Assembly: GCA_900095095.1 (NCBI GenBank)
Contig: FMBT01000478.1
Location: 1-64,000 of the forward strand
DNA: 64,000 bases
DNA from: Fragilariopsis cylindrus CCMP1102
Taxonomy: Eukaryota > Bacillariophyta > Bacillariophyceae > Bacillariales > Bacillariaceae
Direction: 5' to 3'
In this document: piece by piece, positions 43,830 to 55,625 of the stretch
How the letters are laid out: the number at the start of each line of letters is the position of its first letter
Position numbering within the stretch: the first letter of the stretch is position 1
The notes under the pieces: generated by a model
The model's database searches: none
Seen by the model: only the letters and a program-made list of their open reading frames with translations
What the model was told of the DNA's origin: nothing
Position numbers and translations under genes: made by a program

Positions 43830-46481
43830 ATGAAATTTATATTTTTGGTGTTAGCGATTGTATCGTTAACGGTATGTTCTGCAGCAGTAGAAGGTTCACG
43901 AAGTTTAAATGCAGCTGCATCCGAACGAGATCGATTACGAGAACGTGTACGTGAACGTCAAAGTGAACGTAAACGTGGACTTAAATCGGAAAAGTACGCA
44001 AAAGCTAAACAGGCATATGATGATTATCAACAAGATTTATTACCGGTAGGAACAAATCTTGTTGATAATGCACTAGCAACATCACCATCAAAGTTGATGA
44101 AGAGCAAAAAAATTATCAGGAACGATGATAACATCTTTGCAAATGATCTTGTTGATGAAGAAGTACTACCATCGACATCAAGGTCAAAGTCGATGAAGAG
44201 CAGCAAGAAGGGTGATAAGGATAGTAAAGGCAACAGATCTAAAATAAGCAGATCTGAATCACCTTCCTTCAGTCCCACCGACTCAACATCTCCATCAACA
44301 ACAGCGATGCCCGAGACAGTAGGCACTGTAGGACGAGCTGAATCGAGTATTAGTAAGGACGACAACAAGAAGGGTGATAAGGATAGGAAAAGCAACAAAT
44401 CTAAAGTAAGCAAGAAGAGGAGTAAATCTGCATCACCTTCCTTCAGTCCCACCGACTCAACATCTCCATCAACAACAGCGATGCCCGAAACAGTAGGCAC
44501 TGTAGGACGAGCTGAATCAAGAATTAGTAAGAACGATAACAAGAAGGGTGACAAGAATAGGAAAAGCAACAAATCTAAAAAAAGCAAGAAGGAAAGTAAA
44601 TCTACATCACCTTCCTTTAGTCCAACCGACTCAACATCTCCGTCAACAGCGACGCCCGAGACAGTAGGCACTGTAGGACGAGCTGAATCAAGAATTAGTA
44701 AGAACGATAACAAGAAGGGTGACAAGGATAGTAGAAGTAACATATCCAAGGTAATTAAAAAGGGCAGTCAATCTGAATCACCTTCCTTCAGTCCAACCGA
44801 CTCAACATCTTCATCAACAACGGCAGCTGAATCTTCATCAACAACGGCAGCTGAATCCCAGATGACTAAGAACAGTAAAAGCGACAGATCTAAAATGAGC
44901 AACAAGGAGAGTAAATCTGCATCACCTTCCTTCAGTCCCACCGACTCAACATCTCCATCAACAACGGCGATGCTCGTAACAGTAAGCACTGTAGTACCAG
45001 CTGAATCTAAGATGACTAAGAACAGTAAAAGCGACAGATCTAAAATAAGTAACAAGGAGAGTAAATCTGCATCACCTTCCTTCAGTCCCACCGACTCAAC
45101 ATCTCCTTCAACAACGGCGATGCCTGTAACAGTAAGCACTGTAGTACCTGCTGAATCAAAGATGACTAAGAACAGTAAAAGCAACAAGGAGAGTAAGTCT
45201 GCATCACCTTCCTTCAGTCCCACCGACTCAACATCTCCATCCGACTCAACATCTCCTTCAACAACGGCGATGCCTGTAACAGTAAGCACTGTAGTACCTG
45301 CTGAATCAAAGATGACTAAGAACAGTAAAAGCAACAAGGAGAGTAAGTCTGCATCACCTTCCTTCAGTCCCACCGACTCAACATCTCCATCAACATTGGC
45401 GATGCCCGTAACAGTAAGCACTGTAGTACCAGCTGAATCAAAGATGACTAAGAACAGTAAAAGCAACAGATCTAAAACAAGCAACAAGGAGAGTAAGTCT
45501 GCATCACCTTCCTTCAGTCCCACCGACTCAACATCTCCATCAACATCGGCGATGCCCGTAACAGTAAGCACTGTAGTACGTGCTGTGAATGTATTCGTTG
45601 CTGCTCCTGCCAGTATACCTGTAGTGCAAGTGGAAGCTGATATTAAACTCGAAACGGAAACAGTTTTACGAGGAAGTGGTCGCCGCCGTCAACTGCAACA
45701 ACAACAACAACAACAACAACAACATCGTCCTCGTCGTTACTTACTACAGAGGTTAGACAGTACTTCAGTAGATGTAGACGCAACACAAATGGAATGTGAT
45801 GTTGTTTATAGATCCGCTGCTCCTGCTGATTTCCCGGATGATGTTGCTTGTTATGATACTGTGATCACAATAAAGACGGAAGAAGGTAGTGATATGGATG
45901 CTACAGAAGCAGCATTGATTATCAATTCTTCTATAGTTACTGGCTCCTTTGCTACTTCCGATTTAGTTTTTGTAACTGAAGATGTACCATCGATTGATTC
46001 TTCGACATCTCCTACTGCACCAACAAATAGTGATGGTCCTACTTTATCACCTACCGAATCGATCACAGCATCACCAACCAAACGTCCCACTACTATTCCG
46101 ACAGATGCACCGACAGATGCACCGACAGATGCACCGACAGATGCACCGACAGATGCACCGACAGATGCACCGACAGTTCGTAATAATAGTCCGACTGAAA
46201 TTCCGACAGATCTACCAAGCGATAGTCCCACTGCATCGCCTACTAAATCGCCCACTACGAATCCAACTGTTTCGCTGTCAGATGGTCCTACTATATTCCC
46301 TACTATATCCCCTGCTCCAACATTTGAACCAACGACATTTTTTCCAACAGGTACAGAATCACCTACTGAATCCCCTACTGTAACATTTGAACCGTCGACC
46401 TGGAATCCAACCACAACTTACAGCCCAACAACATTTGTGGAAGAATCAGAAGCTACAATGGAAAATAGAACAACTACATAA
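43830..46481 (+). CDS. secreted Lys/Ser-rich repeat protein, silaffin-like candidate
   Basis: A single exon of 883 aa from the ATG at 43830, giving a clean signal peptide (MKFIFLVLAIVSLTVCSAA); an in-frame ATG at 43782 would add 16 residues. Right after the signal lies GSRSLNAA, with RSL at residues 24-26, matching the RXL processing motif of diatom silica-associated proteins. Residues 30-60 are strongly basic. About residues 140-590 hold nine imperfect repeats of roughly 40-55 aa, each with SPSFSPTDSTSPS and a Lys/Ser-rich part such as KKSKKESKS. A short possibly folded region (about 600-700, with a Gln run and MECDVVYRSAAPADFPDDVAC) follows. The tail has PT repeats, including six DAPT units. 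Silaffins are phosphorylated Lys/Ser-rich peptides that promote silica formation; membership is inferred from composition and layout only. Confidence 0.7.
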   Translation: MKFIFLVLAIVSLTVCSAAVEGSRSLNAAASERDRLRERVRERQSERKRGLKSEKYAKAKQAYDDYQQDLLPVGTNLVDNALATSPSKLMKSKKIIRNDDNIFANDLVDEEVLPSTSRSKSMKSSKKGDKDSKGNRSKISRSESPSFSPTDSTSPSTTAMPETVGTVGRAESSISKDDNKKGDKDRKSNKSKVSKKRSKSASPSFSPTDSTSPSTTAMPETVGTVGRAESRISKNDNKKGDKNRKSNKSKKSKKESKSTSPSFSPTDSTSPSTATPETVGTVGRAESRISKNDNKKGDKDSRSNISKVIKKGSQSESPSFSPTDSTSSSTTAAESSSTTAAESQMTKNSKSDRSKMSNKESKSASPSFSPTDSTSPSTTAMLVTVSTVVPAESKMTKNSKSDRSKISNKESKSASPSFSPTDSTSPSTTAMPVTVSTVVPAESKMTKNSKSNKESKSASPSFSPTDSTSPSDSTSPSTTAMPVTVSTVVPAESKMTKNSKSNKESKSASPSFSPTDSTSPSTLAMPVTVSTVVPAESKMTKNSKSNRSKTSNKESKSASPSFSPTDSTSPSTSAMPVTVSTVVRAVNVFVAAPASIPVVQVEADIKLETETVLRGSGRRRQLQQQQQQQQQHRPRRYLLQRLDSTSVDVDATQMECDVVYRSAAPADFPDDVACYDTVITIKTEEGSDMDATEAALIINSSIVTGSFATSDLVFVTEDVPSIDSSTSPTAPTNSDGPTLSPTESITASPTKRPTTIPTDAPTDAPTDAPTDAPTDAPTDAPTVRNNSPTEIPTDLPSDSPTASPTKSPTTNPTVSLSDGPTIFPTISPAPTFEPTTFFPTGTESPTESPTVTFEPSTWNPTTTYSPTTFVEESEATMENRTTT

Positions 46482-48656
46482 AACGTTGCCGAAACACAAA
46501 TAACTGCGTACGTTGAGTACTGTATGCCTAGCTTTTTAATAATGTAATAGTAGATAATTTAATATAGATATAATTTTCATTCAGTTCGTCTTTGGTAGAT
46601 TCGCTTGGTGTTCTTTTGTAAATTGCAAATTACATCCTCTCTAAAAATCTTCTTCCTCTTCTTTTGATAGGTAGACAGATTTTTGAGATGAGTATACCAA
46701 ACTATTACAGTAGTAGGACCTGTGTTCCAGAGCATGTCATGCTGTGATTAAATGTAATAATAATAGAACGCACTCGCCTCGCCTCGAATCGAGTCCATGC
46801 ATGCATCTCCCTTCCTTATCTCAGATATCAAAATGATGTGTGCGACAGTATTATATACTGTAAACTTATTGAACGGTACTCTACTCTACTCTACTCTGCA
46901 TGACAACGACGACGATATAAGCCAGTCAGTCAGTCAGTCAGTCAAAACGATGGATCTTCCATGCAACAATACCGAAAAATTGCAAACTGCTATTACCAAC
47001 ACGAATGAATGGAGCCTACGCACCTTATCGAACAAAACGCAGGACGAGGGAATCGAATCGAATAAAATACCTCAAATAGTATGTAACATTGATATATCAT
47101 ATCATATCATATCATACCGACTAATAACTGTTGATTTACTTTTCGTTGGTATATGCCCATTCTGTTCCAGTAATATGAGGTAGGAAAAGATATATTCAGA
47201 AAAAAAAGAAAGACTTTGCAGGAAGTTGCTGAAATGAACTGCGATTGATTCAGGTAGAATACAGTACGACAAAGCACTGAAAACATGAAATCGAATTACA
47301 ACGACTAGTGTAATAATAATACACGACAAACGATTACAGTATGCGATGCAACATTTCTTGTTATAGTAGCATGACATGACGACTGCTTTGATACAGTAAT
47401 CCATCTATACAACTCTATAAGCACGCCACACACAACATACCTACATAACGCAATCAATCGTTTTGAATGTACAATAATAAGTGCGAACCCCATATTCTCT
47501 TCTATCATGATTGTACGAGTAACTTAGACTTCTCTTTTATGAGTGCGAAGAGCGAGTAGGGTATTTGATTGACATTATTTCATCGAAATTATAGTACTAC
47601 AGTATTACGGCGGGAACACGATCGACCTATATCCAACTTTATTTAATTAGGCTGCTCTACTGTCTTCATTATTATACACAATTGCATGTTATTTTCATGG
47701 AAACAACATTATGGAAACAACAGTGTCTACCTTTTTCTTCCTCTTATGGTACAGTATGTATATTTAATTAGGCTGCTCTACTCTCGTCTGAATCAAAGAA
47801 TACGGTTTGAGTAATAATATCTCTGTACATACGGTAACTTATATGACGATATGACTATTTCTATTTTAATTTTAGGGTACCCGGTTAGTAAACGAATATG
47901 CGAACCCATATTCTTTTCTATCAATCAATGTACGAGTAGGCTGCGCTGTTACTGTATGAGCGAAGAGTGATGGTTGGGTATTTGAATGACATTATATTAT
48001 TTCATGGGAATGTAGACGCGACTATCGCGACTACTACGCGAACACGCCTATTTATGAGGAAGCTAATAGCTTTGACGGCTTATATTTCGATTATTTTTGT
48101 TATTCTTTAAGATACGGTATGAGTAGGGCTTATCTCTTTTTTACAAAGACGCGACTCTCAATACTGCATCGACTGCACAAGGGTTTTTACGAAGTATGTC
48201 TTCTTCCTCTTCTTCTTCTTCTTCGAATGGTATGTCTGTACAAGGTTTTTTCGTCCATCATCTCTGCTTGTTTCATAATATGACATATATCTTTCCTTCA
48301 AAGACACATCATCGATGACCTTACACTCTTCGCTCATTTTCATTCATTGACAACATTATTAGAAACAAAAGACCTGTACCTTTTGTACACGAAACTGTGC
48401 ATCTTTATCAAGCTGTGTTCGCATTCTCTACCGTAGAGTCAGTCGGTATAGTCATTATTATTATCTAAAATTTAATTTCTATTTAGCTTTCACGTTTCAG
48501 TTGTTTGTGTTGTGTTGACACCATACTAACTCACAATCTACTACGAATATATCTTCAAATTATTACTTTTATAGCAACATAACTCCCAAACAAGAAACTA
48601 CCGTATAAAGAATATACTATCATCCATACAGTCATCCATCGTTATCCACCATCACC
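46482..48656. other. long intergenic region with duplicated segments
   Basis: No gene seen. Contents include ctactctactctactctact (46879-46897), agtcagtcagtcagtcagtc (46923-46943), atatcatatcatatcatatc (47093-47113), a 110-bp direct duplication at 47481-47590 and 47898-48010, and a second pair (taattaggctgctctact) at 47643-47660 and 47765-47782. A cttcttcttcttctt run lies at 48197-48224. Small frames inside lack conserved features. Confidence 0.45.
47481..48010. repeat. direct duplication of about 110 bp, copies 417 bp apart
   Basis: The copies at 47481-47590 and 47898-48010 share tgcgaaccc.atattct, tgtacgagtag, gagcgaagag and gggtatttgattgacattat with small differences. The shorter pair taattaggctgctctact lies between them, so the region grew by more than one duplication. 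Confidence 0.75.
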
Positions 48657-51600
48657 ATGAAACTGTAAGCCAAGTCAAGTGTAGTCAAGTGTGAAGTGTC
48701 GTGCTCAGCAGTTCTTTTGTGTTTTCATTGTCTGCGTCGTCTATCAATCTCATCTTTTCTTCTTCTTTTCCTTTCTATCTTCCGTATATAACAAACAAAT
48801 AAATAAATAAATATAAAGATCGGCTCTATCATTGACGGCATTCCTCCAGATTGGTTCCACCTCAGCAGGATGTCCATTAGCACATCTACATGAAAGTGCA
48901 GAGGGAGGTGTATCTATTGCGAATCCACATATTGCTTTAGCCAATCAGCATTCATTACAGGTACATAAAACACCACTGGTTCATTTCAAGATCCCACCAA
49001 AAGATCGTCATCATTCCTCCGCCGCGCCTGGTTTTGAAATTGTGATGGAGGGTGGTGTACTGGTAGAAAAGAAGAAGAAAGAAAACAAAGACGGGAAGAA
49101 GAATGATGATCGAGATTTACAAGAATTAAAACAAATAAAACAAGAATGGGATTTATTAGATATTATGTCTCCAGAATCTACATTAGATGAGCCATCGTAT
49201 TCGAATCAAAATGTTGGTGATGGGTTTGCAAAACCCGTCGGGGGATATAGTGCTGTACGTCAAGATGTGATTGATATGGTATTAACAAGTAATCAAGCGT
49301 TCTGGCCAGCTGATATTTTACCACCCGGTACGTATAATACTAGTATGTATTTATACATTTATCCTTCTTTCCACACCACACCACACCACACCAACAATCA
49401 CCTTTATCTCAAAAATCAATGTACAATTCCTCTCCTTTTTTTTTCTTCTTCTTTACTCTCTTCCTCTAATACATAGACGGTCCAAATTATTCTGGTTTAT
49501 TAATTCGATTAGCATGGCATTGCGCTGGTACATACCGTACTAGTGATGGTCGAGGTGGATGTGATGGTGCTGCGATCCGATTTCCACCTGAAAGTAACTG
49601 GAAAGATAATAAATCATTAGATGAGGTACGTTAAAGAAAAGTGGTGTGGCATTTTTGTGTGCATGCATTACAACGAACGAACCTACGATCGATTGAGTAG
49701 CAAAACAAAACAAACCAAAAAAATCATTACATAACCTTACATACGTATCTGGTGCAAAATTCTTTTCATCTTATCCTATATATACTACCGTAGGCAATGC
49801 AATTATTAATTCCTATAAAAGAAAAACATGGTGATAAGCTATCATGGGGAGATTTAATTGTTATAGCAGCTGATGCTGCTATTATATCAATGGGTGGACC
49901 AGTGATTGGATTTTGTGGTGGACGCATCGATTTTCAGAATGGTGATCAATCACTCCCTCTCGGTCCATCTTCTATACAACAACAGTTTATGCCATGTGGA
50001 CCAGAACAATGTCCAGTCGGTGAAGTATGTCCCGGTACGTTACGTTACGTCAGTAAATGTCATTTCCTCCTTCCATGTCACTTCAACACAATCCCCGTCG
50101 TCTCACAAAAATAAATCGATATACATTTTTTCTCTCTCTTTCTGTCTCAGGATGTGAATCACCATTAGGTACAGCAGCTCAAGGATTAATGTATGTTAAT
50201 GCAGAAGGTACACCAGTAGGTGAATTTGAAGGTACTGCTGATAATATACGTGAAGTATTTGCACGTATGGGATTTAATGATCGTATGACTGTTGCAGCTA
50301 TTGGTGGTGGGCATGCATTTGGTAAGCAAAAAAAAAACTCAGCTACAACACAACAACGTTAGCAACAATTTGGTTAATAACCTACCCTAACACACCCATA
50401 ATACACACCGACTTACTTAACTCACACACATAATTTATTTACATATCGTCACAATTGTTACAATAGGTAAATGTCACGGTCCATGTATTGAGGATGAAAT
50501 TATTGAAACATTTTGTCCAGACAAAGATACAAATTCATACGAACCACCATATACATGGGAACAAAAATATACATCAGGATTGGAAGTAACATGGACAACA
50601 ACACCAACATCTTGGGACAATGAATTCTTTAATAACATGTAAGTATTACTACGGACGACAAGTCGTCTTAATACTGTATTCGTTTCCTCGTTTCTTAGTC
50701 AGTGGCAGCGTCGTCATATCACGAGAATATCTGTCAAAAACGCACTTTTCTTACCTTGAAGGCACTATAAGTCATAAATCATATTTCTATCTTATTCCTT
50801 CTCTCACCCCATGCGATATCCTCTAAACTTTATCCACCGTCTGATCATGTTATTTATACTATTCACATACAGTCTCGATTTTACTTGGGCTAATATCACC
50901 GGTCCAGGAGGGCGTTTACAATGGTAAGTCTTATAAGCGTGCTAATAAATGTTCGTTCTTTTGAGTGGCTACAGACAATTTTCTAATTTTCTTTTCCTTT
51001 CTTCCATCTTCGTTTTCATTTTCTTGATTAAGGGAACCAGAAGAAGTAACTGCACCTAATATTCAAATGCTGACAACCGATCTTGCTTTGGTGTACGGTG
51101 ACGCAGAGTACAGAATGATTTCTCAAGAGTACGCTACGAATCTTAATTCTCTCACCGCTGATTTTGGTACAGCGTGGTATCAATTAATGACACGTGATAC
51201 TGGTAACAGACAAAGATGTTTGGGTGATGAACTTCCTCCAATCCAACCATGTAAGTCTTTTTTTTCTAAGATCTCAAATCGTTGTTGTCATATGCAAGTC
51301 AATGAGATGACGATCTTGATTACTCGAATCCTTTGTCTCTAACACGATTCTCTTAACTATCTATCTTTATAGGGGAATTGGCGATGGGTCCATTAGGTCC
51401 ATTAACAACACCCAAACCAGATTATATCCCTGTTCGATCTGCTATTCAAAAATCTATTGATGAGAAACCGTCGAATATTGCAGCATTTGCTACCTTAGCA
51501 AGTCAATGCGCAACAACATTCCGTTCTACTGATTATCTTGGTGGATGTAATGGTACGTCGTTACGTTATGGATTATTATTACGGGTTGTTATCGTTATCA

Positions 51601-52797
51601 CAACACGAACAACACTAACTTTTCGACATTCTTGTATTCGGTGTTTTTATCTTTAAAAATAATAATAGGTGCGGCTATCCGCTACTCTCCATCTATTGAT
51701 TGGCCGACAAATACAGGTGCTGTTGATTATTTGAAATTATTAGAACCAATCAAAGATGAATTCTCTGAAGTATCTTGGTCGGATCTTATTGTTTTAGCAG
51801 GACAAACTGCCATTGAAGCTGCTGGGGGATATCCAATGCCATTCTGCGGGGGTCGTTCCGATTCAGATAAAGGAGATAAATCTATTGGATTAGAACCAAG
51901 AATTTACAACAACAACAAGTATGATTCGATCATGTACGATATTACCAACAAGGTAAGTATATATTGATTATGTATTTATCTTGTTTTATTTAATTTCATT
52001 CTTCGCTCATTTCAATCAATATATATTTTCCCATATCCATGCATATACACACTATCGCTCTATCTCTATGAACAGGGTTTATCGTTAGCGGAAGGCGTCG
52101 CTCTCATGGCAACACCTGATCCTATCATTGCTGAGCTTGTTAATTTAGAAGCCGGCGTTACCGCTTCCACTCGCGCGAACAAGAGCACCTACACTTTGTC
52201 GAATCAATTCTTTGTACGTATGAACGAAACAGATGAGGATGTGATGGAATGGTATAAAGGTGATATAGCTGATATTGGGGAACAATTTATCAACGACAAT
52301 GATTACTTCTTGGAGCAGTACTCAAAAGCGTACACTTACTTAATGACAGCAGATTTATTTGATGGACCAACAAAGAATGCGTAAGTTCAAACAGAACAAA
52401 ACGGTACATTGTAGATTTTTCTGATCCGAAGCTACGTTAGACTAATATGATTTTTTTTTTTCTCTTTTTGATCATTTTTCGGAACTCGTTTGTGGTCCTT
52501 TCTTCATGCAGATGTCAAAAAGTGGATGATCCAACGATTCAGGGAGATACTCCGAAGCCTACCGATCCACCTGGTTTAGACGATGATGGAGACGACACTT
52601 ATGATGATGACGTCAGTGAGCCCATCGAACGGCAAACTGCCACGCCCACCAAAACAGGCATATACGTTTTCTCGTACGATGACAGTGACGCTACTACCAC
52701 CCCTCCTATTGACGATAGTGCCGCCAATAACAATCACGCCACTTCTCTTTCGTCTGCTTTCGCTGCTATCGTAGCAGTAGTATGGATGGTAGTCTAA
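48657..52797 (+). CDS. secreted two-domain class I-type haem peroxidase
   Basis: Twelve exons: 48657-48664, 48819-49327, 49477-49625, 49794-50034, 50151-50321, 50467-50638, 50873-50923, 51033-51250, 51373-51552, 51669-51952, 52076-52380 and 52512-52797. All phases match, giving 857 aa. The 8-base first exon joins to give the signal peptide [20 protein letters not shown]. Domain 1 has the distal [20 protein letters not shown] (Arg, Trp, His), [12 protein letters not shown], and the proximal [11 protein letters not shown]. This is a complete class I-like (ascorbate/cytochrome c/KatG-type) set, though secretion is unusual for class I. Domain 2 repeats the fold ([36 protein letters not shown]) but has [10 protein letters not shown] in place of WH and no proximal His. 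The C-terminus has an acidic/Thr linker and the hydrophobic end [15 protein letters not shown], suiting a membrane or GPI anchor. It probably reduces peroxide at the cell surface. Confidence 0.88.
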
Positions 52798-53712
52798 AGA
52801 TAATAACTATACCACGTGCATAATTGCATCTAATCATTTTTATCATCAGAAGTAGACATGTGGGGCTATGAAAACAAAAGAAGAAGTAGAAAAAAGAGCT
52901 AAGACAACCAACGATTTTGCAGCATTATAGTGTAGGACCTCACACCCACATTAGTACATCTAAATATTTACATATAATTAATTACATATATATCATTAAT
53001 AGTTTGCGACTTATTTATATATCATCTTTACTATTCCATTAGATAGTAGCTCGCGTTATGGGTGATATGTACGGCAACGATGAAGATGTAAATAGATAGA
53101 TACATAAATACGTACCATTCACCATCCTACCAGAAGATTAGCCTCTATTGTACCGACATCGATCATCCTGCCATAAGGGTTGATTTGTGGACAGAAAAAG
53201 TGATGCCCTAGCAAACATATGCCACGTTAAATTTGATTCGATTCGATTCGTCCTCTATTATATTGACATGGAACCTGGCAAAGAAGCAGATTGGTTCTAG
53301 TATGTATCGGATTACGTTGGTGATTAGAAATAGAACAAACACAACACGTTTGATGAGCTGCATCTTTATTTTTTTTGGTTCATTCTTCTTGTTTTGTTTT
53401 GGCGCATCAATCAAGAACAGAAATCGAACCACGCTATATACGGACGTGTTCTATACGCATTTTTGCTTTCCTTTTATATCGCCCTTGTTCCTATTTTTTA
53501 GAACGGAAGCAGGAGTATTGTACTATCACCATTCTGTTTTTGCTTATTTTTGTTATTTTTGTTCTTTGCAACGTTATTAACCCGTGGTAAAGAACAAAAA
53601 TAAAACCGCGAATAGATATAGATAAAATAATAATAGATTGTTGTTATCATACATCAAGCAAACATTTAAAAAAAAGTGAAAGAAAGATATAGAATCGCTT
53701 TCAATATTCGAC
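52798..53712. other. 3' flank of the peroxidase gene, no gene seen
   Basis: AT-rich DNA. A plus-strand frame at 53233-53580 is Phe-rich and a minus-strand frame overlaps it; neither shows a domain or signal. The alternation of T-rich and C-rich tracts explains both. Confidence 0.4.
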
Positions 53713-54088
53713 CATGAAGAAATGTATATTTGATAGTAGTAGTAGTAGCAGCAGTAGTAGTAGTACTACCGGCAAACGCAAGATTGACACCGGTTGTATA
53801 ATTGTGCCGCCATGTGATTGATGAGGCAGCAGCAGCAAAGCGTTTAAAAACTTATTCTACTGCGTCTAAAAGTAGTACAGTACTATCACCGTGGTTCCGT
53901 CATTGCCAGGTTTGAAGGCAAAGTCTACGTCTTTCGTCTTGTCTGATACTAGTCCTCCTTCGCCTCAACCTTCTATTGGTAGTACTACTAGTATTCCTTC
54001 AAGACGTAGCAGCAGTAATAGTACCCTTCTATATCGTTGGCAATTGTTCCAACATCTCATTTCCCATACAAACAGACTGTCAGATTAA
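53713..54088 (+). pseudogene. possible small Ser-rich gene, frame-broken
   Basis: Three frames in succession give protein-like pieces on the plus strand: MKKCIFDSSSS...GKRKIDTGCIIVPPC from 53713, IDEAAAAKRLKTYSTASKSS from about 53815, and VPSLPGLKAKSTSFVLSDTS onwards to a stop at 54088. Two one-base shifts would separate them. There is no recognised domain; the gene may be real with assembly indels, dead, or chance low complexity. Confidence 0.25.
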
Positions 54089-55625
54089 ATCGGTAGATTA
54101 TTATTAACACTATACATTACAAATAAATGTTACTACCGTAGCATTGCAGATAAGATTAGTGATGCAATATACTGAAGTACGTTTTGATCTTACATGGATC
54201 GACTATAGCTGTGAAGTATTCAATGATTTGTTATAAGGAGGATATGCATGCTGGTGGATTTTTTGAATTCTTGTGCTGTATGTGTCAAAGTTTTCACAAT
54301 TCTACCACCATCATCATCCTCATCATCGGAATGAATCTTCCACTGCTGATTGATTCGATGCCATTCAAAAAAGTTATTTGAAAACGTTCGATCGACAAAA
54401 GACGGAAGTTGAATGTGAAGAATTTGAAATTTGTAACGACAGTTCGCGCGCGTCAACCAATTCCGACAAGTCGGAATCTGATTCCGAAAAGTCGGAATCA
54501 ATCAGATTCCTACAATTCTACGCGCGGTGGAAACTGGGAATCGACTGGAATTTATTTTTTATACTGACTTGCTTTTTTATTTTTCATTCTTATCACTTTC
54601 CTTTCCTTTCATTTTATTTTATCATCATCAGTCAGTTAGTGAGCATATCAACTAAACTTTTAATGTTAGAACTATCATGCACTCCTTATTGTACGATTGA
54701 TTCAAAGTGTGGTACAGTAGTATACAGTAGTACGTAGAGCACAGGCATCCGTTGAGGACAGGACATGCATCGAGTACCGTGAGGTCTTGCATGTCTACTA
54801 CATTTGCTTGACGAGATGATATTTGGATGTAACTGTTAATTACAGCAACTGTATATCGTACAGGAATATTGTATTGATTCTTTTTCTAAAGTTCAAATAA
54901 AAGGCAGACAACGAAACGAAACGATCGAACGGCGACGAGTGTGTAGGACACGGCAATACAGCAACACGAGCGAAGGTAGAATAACGATATTTAAAAAAAG
55001 AAGAGACAACGACACAATAAAAGAATATAGCAAACAAGCAAGTAAGCAAGTACACGTGTAGTGTCGACGATACGATACGGTAGAATAGTCTGCCTTTTTT
55101 TTCAGCTAAGAAAGAAAGCAAGCAAGAGAGAATTGATTCTTGACATGACAGAAAACAAACGAACAAACAAACAAACAAACAAATAAATAAATAAACAAAC
55201 ATTGGTCCTGCTTTGCTATGCTATGCTATGCTATGCTATTTACACGGCAAAACAGAATACAGTAAGCAAAGACCGTCATCATTTTGTAGTGTCGGTATTC
55301 TACCTCAAAGTCAAAGAGAATAAGTTGATCATTGACATCACAACTATAACTACTTACTGTAGGATACATGAACTACATACAACACACTAACAAAAATAAT
55401 AGTAATAACTAGTCAGTAGATAAAGTTTGTTTAAATGTATATAAAATTTATATAATATGTTATATAATAGAGATTATGAAATATATGTAATATCATTGGT
55501 GGACTGGATGGACATTTCAATAAAGTTGCATTCTATTGTACTGTATTTTTACTGTAAAAAAAAACTTCTTCATGACGGTGCTCATGACGGTGCTGTCTGT
55601 CCAATTTAATTTATCTTATTGTTTC
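54089..55625. other. intergenic region, no gene seen
   Basis: It contains two adjacent palindromes at 54460-54498, GC-rich caaattccgac-type spots, and long gcaagcaag/acaaacaaac runs (54960-55200) that produce a hydrophobic minus-strand frame at 54840-55202 with no real features. A tgctatgctatgctatgcta run (55213-55240) and agaagaagaa runs near the LRR gene's 3' end are also seen. Confidence 0.4.
54460..54498. repeat. two adjacent palindromes, attccgac-type
   Basis: At 54460-54477 an 8-base arm pair (attccgac / gtcggaat) surrounds a 2-base centre; at 54481-54498 a 7-base pair (attccga / tcggaat) surrounds a 4-base centre. They are near-copies of each other. This could be a protein-binding site, small foldback structure or chance. 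Confidence 0.6.

Noticed and set aside
44027-45571. Two long minus-strand frames (240 and 267 aa) with repeated LLLFLVIFDSAGTTV-type text
   Set aside because: They are antisense shadows of the Lys/Ser repeat array in the plus-strand gene at 43830-46481.
45851-46414. Minus-strand frame rich in VGASVGASVGAS and the plus-strand frame with MHRQMHRQ repeats
   Set aside because: Both are other-frame readings of the DAPT repeat tract.
54840-55202. 120-aa hydrophobic minus-strand frame (MFVYLFICLFVCLFVC)
   Set aside because: It is produced by acaaacaaac and gcaagcaag microsatellites.
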